Source: Nymphaea colorata (taxonomy: Eukaryota; Streptophyta; Magnoliopsida; Nymphaeales; Nymphaeaceae). Taken from it: 10,968 bases of DNA. This document shows positions 9,501 through 10,968 of this stretch, in pieces. Position 1 is the first letter of the stretch. Each line of letters starts with the position of its first letter. The translations under genes were made by a program, and so were the position numbers. The DNA lies in contig NW_022204781.1 in the NCBI RefSeq assembly GCF_008831285.2, forward strand, positions 1-10,968. The letters are read 5' to 3'. The notes below the pieces were generated by a model. It was not told the DNA's origin and made no database searches. It worked only from the letters and a program-made list of their open reading frames with translations.

Positions 9501-10968
9501 GTGATATTGACCCTGTCTACAACGCCACCACCAGGACTTGCCAGCCTTGCGATAAGTCTACGCCCTTCTGGAACAAGACTGCCAAGAAGTGTTAGGCATG
9601 CAGTGAAGCCTCACCCGCTTACAACGCTACTACAAGGACATGCCAACCATGTGATAAGGAATCACCCTTCTGGAACAAGACTTCCAAAGAGTGCGAAGAA
9701 TGCGAGGACCCAACGCCAGTCTACAACGCCACCACAAAGACATGCCAGCCATGTGACAAGTCAGCTCCTCACTGGGATGAAGTGCTGAAGAAGTGCCAAG
9801 AATGCAAGGAACCGACTCCTGTCTATAATGCTACTTCCGAAACATGCCACCCTTGCGACAACTCAACTCCTCACTGGAACAAGGCCTTGAAGAAGTGCGA
9901 AGAATGTGGTGAAGCAGATCCCATTTTCAACGCTACATCAAGAGCCTGCCAGCCATGCGACAAGTCTTCTCCTTTCTGGAACAAGACCGCAAAGAAATGC
10001 CAAGAGTGCACCGAGGCAGATCCCGTTTACAACGCAACCACCAGGACTTGCCAGCCATGCGACCATACAACTCCATTCTGGAACAAAACAGCTAAAAAGT
10101 GCGAAGAATGCAAGGAAACTGATCCAGTCTACAACGCCACCACAAAGACTTGCCACCATGCGACAAGTCTACTCCTCACTGGAACAAGACCACCAAGAAA
10201 TGCGAGGAATGCAGTGATATTGACCCTGTCTACAACGCCACCACCAGGACTTGCCAGCCTTGCGATAAGTCTACGCCCTTCTGGAACAAGACTGCCAAGA
10301 AGTGTTAGGCATGCAGTGAAGCCTCACCCGCTTACAACGCTACTACAAGGACATGCCAACCATGTGATAAGGAATCACCCTTCTGGAACAAGACTTCCAA
10401 AGAGTGCGAAGAATGCGAGGACCCAACGCCAGTCTACAACGCCACCACAAAGACATGCCAGCCATGTGACAAGTCAGCTCCTCACTGGGATGAAGTGCTG
10501 AAGAAGTGCCAAGAATGCAAGGAACCGACTCCTGTCTATAATGCTACTTCCGAAACATGCCACCCTTGCGACAACTCAACTCCTCACTGGAACAAGGCCT
10601 TGAAGAAGTGCGAAGAATGTGGTGAAGCAGATCCCATTTTCAACGCTACATCAAGAGCCTGCCAGCCATGCGACAAGTCTTCTCCTTTCTGGAACAAGAC
10701 CGCAAAGAAATGCCAAGAGTGCACCGAGGCAGATCCCGTTTACAACGCAACCACCAGGACTTGCCAGCCATGCGACCATACAACTCCATTCTGGAACAAA
10801 ACAGCTAAAAAGTGCGAAGAATGCAAGGAAACTGATCCAGTCTACAACGCCACCACAAAGACTTGCCAACCATGCGACAAGTCTACTCCTCACTGGAACA
10901 AGACCACCAAGAAATGCGAGGAATGCAGTGATATTGACCCTGTCTACAACGCCACCACCAGGACTTGC
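463..10968 (+). CDS. giant secreted Cys-rich repeat glycoprotein, 3' partial, TAR=Gln code, frame-disrupted
   Basis: This is one large gene read with TAA/TAG as Gln; no TGA interrupts the module-preserving frame. Domains in order are a signal peptide, a helical Cys-poor domain, degenerate CxxC modules, a 714-bp repeat block, a Thr/Pro/Asn/Lys-rich mucin-like stretch and a second 714-bp block leaving the window. Seven in-frame TAA/TAG codons lie between 547 and 937 (547, 568, 694, 835, 913, 925, 937), then 1102 and 1288; one TAG follows in each 714-bp unit. ATG 463 is chosen because it gives a clean signal peptide; ATG 418 in the same frame would add 15 residues. The frame drops by one base at about 1385, 1724, 1825, 2017, 2093, 2318, 2338, 2430, 2558, 2599, 2894, 3405, 5546, 5857, 5940, 6584, 6901, 7425, 8169, 8728 and 10155. 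Losses of about 10 bases at 6116 and 2 at 6366, plus several small ones at 6165-6245, are also seen. Likely an extracellular disulfide-rich surface protein; ciliate immobilisation antigens are a loose analogy, not a homology claim. A recently dead gene is possible. Confidence 0.8.
541..1150 (+). other. N-terminal helical, Cys-poor domain
   Basis: Residues about 27-229 of the plus-strand protein. The segment is rich in Leu, Gln, Lys and Glu with heptad-like stretches around residues 38-75 and 115-140, suggesting coiled-coil helices. It has few cysteines: C109/C111 and C143/C146 (a CxxC), plus one in an NCT sequon near residue 175. Nine TAA/TAG codons fall in 463-1290, all in positions that read naturally as Gln. 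No frame slip occurs before about 1360, unlike the repeat regions. This is the only non-repetitive part of the gene and the best part for homology searches. I do not recognise a family. Confidence 0.65.
1156..3229 (+). repeat. degenerate array of 17-residue CxxC modules
   Basis: After the N-terminal domain, Cys-rich modules begin and converge stepwise on C-x2-C-x4-P-x-[WYF]-N-x-[TS]. The first ones (1156-2150) vary in length and spacing, with forms such as CPKSTVWNQTEKKC and CPEEYPVFNYTSSKC. From about 2150 they settle into the regular 34-residue pair of a Trp-type half (TPFWNKT) and a Tyr-type half (DPVYNAT or APVYNFT). Neighbouring modules differ at many synonymous positions, so this is the older, unhomogenised part. 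Eleven single-base losses lie between about 1385 and 2894. In-frame TAA/TAG codons at 1599, 2754 (TAA in CE-Q-C) and elsewhere fit Gln. Confidence 0.8.
3751..4464 (+). repeat. 714-bp unit, block 1, full copy a
   Basis: A full-length 714-bp copy in one open frame apart from the TAG at 4276-4278 (Gln). It has the intact AAGACTTGCCAACC junction near 4115 that is one base short at 3405, and CAG rather than CAA at 4329, the only copy seen with that synonymous change. Confidence 0.9.
4465..5178 (+). repeat. 714-bp unit, block 1, full copy b
   Basis: A full-length 714-bp copy, open apart from TAG 4990-4992 (Gln). It differs from copy a by CAA instead of CAG near 5041. The junction that is one base short at 3405 and 5546 is intact here. 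Together with copy a it gives the longest uninterrupted stretch of the reading frame, 3406-5544. Confidence 0.9.
5711..5857 (+). other. diverged closing modules and bridge to mucin-like stretch
   Basis: After TAG 5703 the sequence leaves the 714-bp unit. A Tyr-type module (EQTPVFNPET) and a Trp-type module (YLVWNKT) follow, linked by Cys-TAA-TAA-Cys at 5754-5759, which reads CQQC and aligns with the usual CQPC. This is good evidence that TAA means Gln. After a last Cys the sequence becomes Ser/Thr/Gly/Pro-rich and flows into the Asn/Thr/Pro repeats. The sequence here is unique within the window. Confidence 0.7.
5858..7250 (+). repeat. mucin-like PTTPNKTE tract, 24-bp minisatellite
   Basis: An 8-residue, 24-bp unit, roughly P-T-T-P-N-K-T-[ET], is tandemly repeated with variants (cca or gag/gaa alternatives, aac-aag or aat-aaa for Asn-Lys). 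The core is about 6000-6960; looser N-x-T/P-rich sequence flanks it at 5858-5999 and 6960-7250. There are no Cys. Almost every unit has an NKT sequon plus several Thr, suggesting dense N- and O-glycosylation and an extended stalk. The plus strand is strongly A/C-biased. Slips cluster here: about 10 bases lost at 6116, several small losses at 6165-6245, 2 bases at 6366, single bases at 6584 and 6901. From 6902 the frame is steady into the next Cys-rich block. Confidence 0.85.
7642..8354 (+). repeat. 714-bp unit, block 2, copy a (713 bp)
   Basis: Full unit lacking one G after the TAG at 8167-8169 (TTAGCATG instead of TTAGGCATG). The frame moves by one there. It carries the Ala variant WNKA near 8047, which removes one sequon. 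Confidence 0.88.
8355..9067 (+). repeat. 714-bp unit, block 2, copy b (713 bp)
   Basis: Full unit lacking one A at about 8728 (TGCCACCATG instead of TGCCAACCATG). It carries the Ala variant near 8759 and TAG(Gln) at 8879-8881. Confidence 0.88.
9068..9781 (+). repeat. 714-bp unit, block 2, copy c (714 bp)
   Basis: Full unit with no length change, open apart from TAG 9593-9595. It has the Ala variant near 9473 and the intact TGCCAACC junction, so it separates two copies that share the same one-base loss. Confidence 0.9.
9782..10494 (+). repeat. 714-bp unit, block 2, copy d (713 bp)
   Basis: Full unit lacking one A at about 10155, the same position and base as in copy b. Unlike copy b it has the Thr variant (WNKT) near 10190, so the two copies share the loss but not the neighbouring substitution. 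Confidence 0.88.

Larger units (their letters stand above)
7256..10968 (+). repeat. 714-bp higher-order repeat, block 2 (about 5.2 copies, runs off window)
   Basis: The same 714-bp unit resumes after the mucin-like tract, entering within the Tyr-type module that precedes CQPCDKSTPHW (first module altered, with PVYNTTT). Anchors fall at 7642, 8355, 9068, 9782 and 10495; the three 713-bp spacings match one-base losses at 8169, 8728 and 10155. TAG(Gln) codons are at 7453, 8167, 8879, 9593 and 10306. A Thr-to-Ala change (WNKA for WNKT) marks the copies near 8047, 8759 and 9473 but not those near 7340, 10190 or 10904. No end of the array is seen. Confidence 0.92.

Noticed and set aside
3751-10501. 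A series of separate 175-codon genes, one per repeat unit.
   Set aside because: Their apparent ends are the TAG codons that align with CAA in sister modules, and their apparent starts are internal codons. They are slices of one frame.
3087-10893. Repeated minus-strand ORFs of 64-129 codons within the 714-bp units.
   Set aside because: They recur with the repeat period, have no independent features, and mirror the well-supported plus-strand modules.
1156-10968. CRISPR array or satellite DNA.
   Set aside because: There are no spacers between repeats, and the periods are multiples of three with conserved Cys, Trp/Tyr and sequon codons, so the repeat is coding.
3230-10968. CxxC pairs as zinc fingers of a nuclear protein.
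   Set aside because: The gene starts with a signal peptide and the modules are full of N-glycosylation sequons, which fits oxidised extracellular cysteines better.

Overview
The window looks like nuclear DNA of a ciliate, or less likely another protist such as a diplomonad, in which TAA and TAG code for glutamine and TGA is the only stop. Read with the standard code it breaks into dozens of small ORFs. Read with TAR=Gln, one plus-strand gene starts at 463 with a signal peptide and runs off the right edge at 10968 without a TGA stop (about 3,500 codons seen). A second, divergent gene probably starts at 371 on the minus strand.

Layout. 1-371: AT-rich, with the candidate minus-strand gene. 372-462: short AT-rich divergent intergenic spacer. 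463-540: signal peptide. 541-1150: Cys-poor, probably helical N-terminal domain. 1156-3229: degenerate Cys-rich modules. 3230-5710: first block of a 714-bp higher-order repeat. 5711-5857: diverged closing modules. 5858-7250: Thr/Pro/Asn/Lys-rich mucin-like stretch made from a 24-bp repeat. 7256-10968: second block of the 714-bp repeat, continuing past the window.

The repeats are nested. The base unit is 17 residues (51 bp) with consensus C-x2-C-x4-P-x-[WYF]-N-x-[TS]-x3. Two alternating types (a Trp type and a Tyr type) pair into a 34-residue, 102-bp unit. Seven pairs make the 238-residue, 714-bp unit, present about 8.6 times in near-identical form. Nearly every 17-residue module carries one CxxC pair and one N-glycosylation sequon. 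The likely product is a giant secreted or surface-anchored glycoprotein, a disulfide-rich rod interrupted by a mucin-like segment. Its exact family and function are not recognisable from sequence alone.

The frame is broken by about 21 single-base events plus a few larger ones, all in the repetitive part. Every resolved single-base event is a loss, none is a gain, and the module pattern resumes at once in the next frame. Deletion-biased consensus error in unpolishable repeats is the simplest explanation, but two of these losses recur at the same position in different, non-adjacent repeat copies, which plain random error does not explain.
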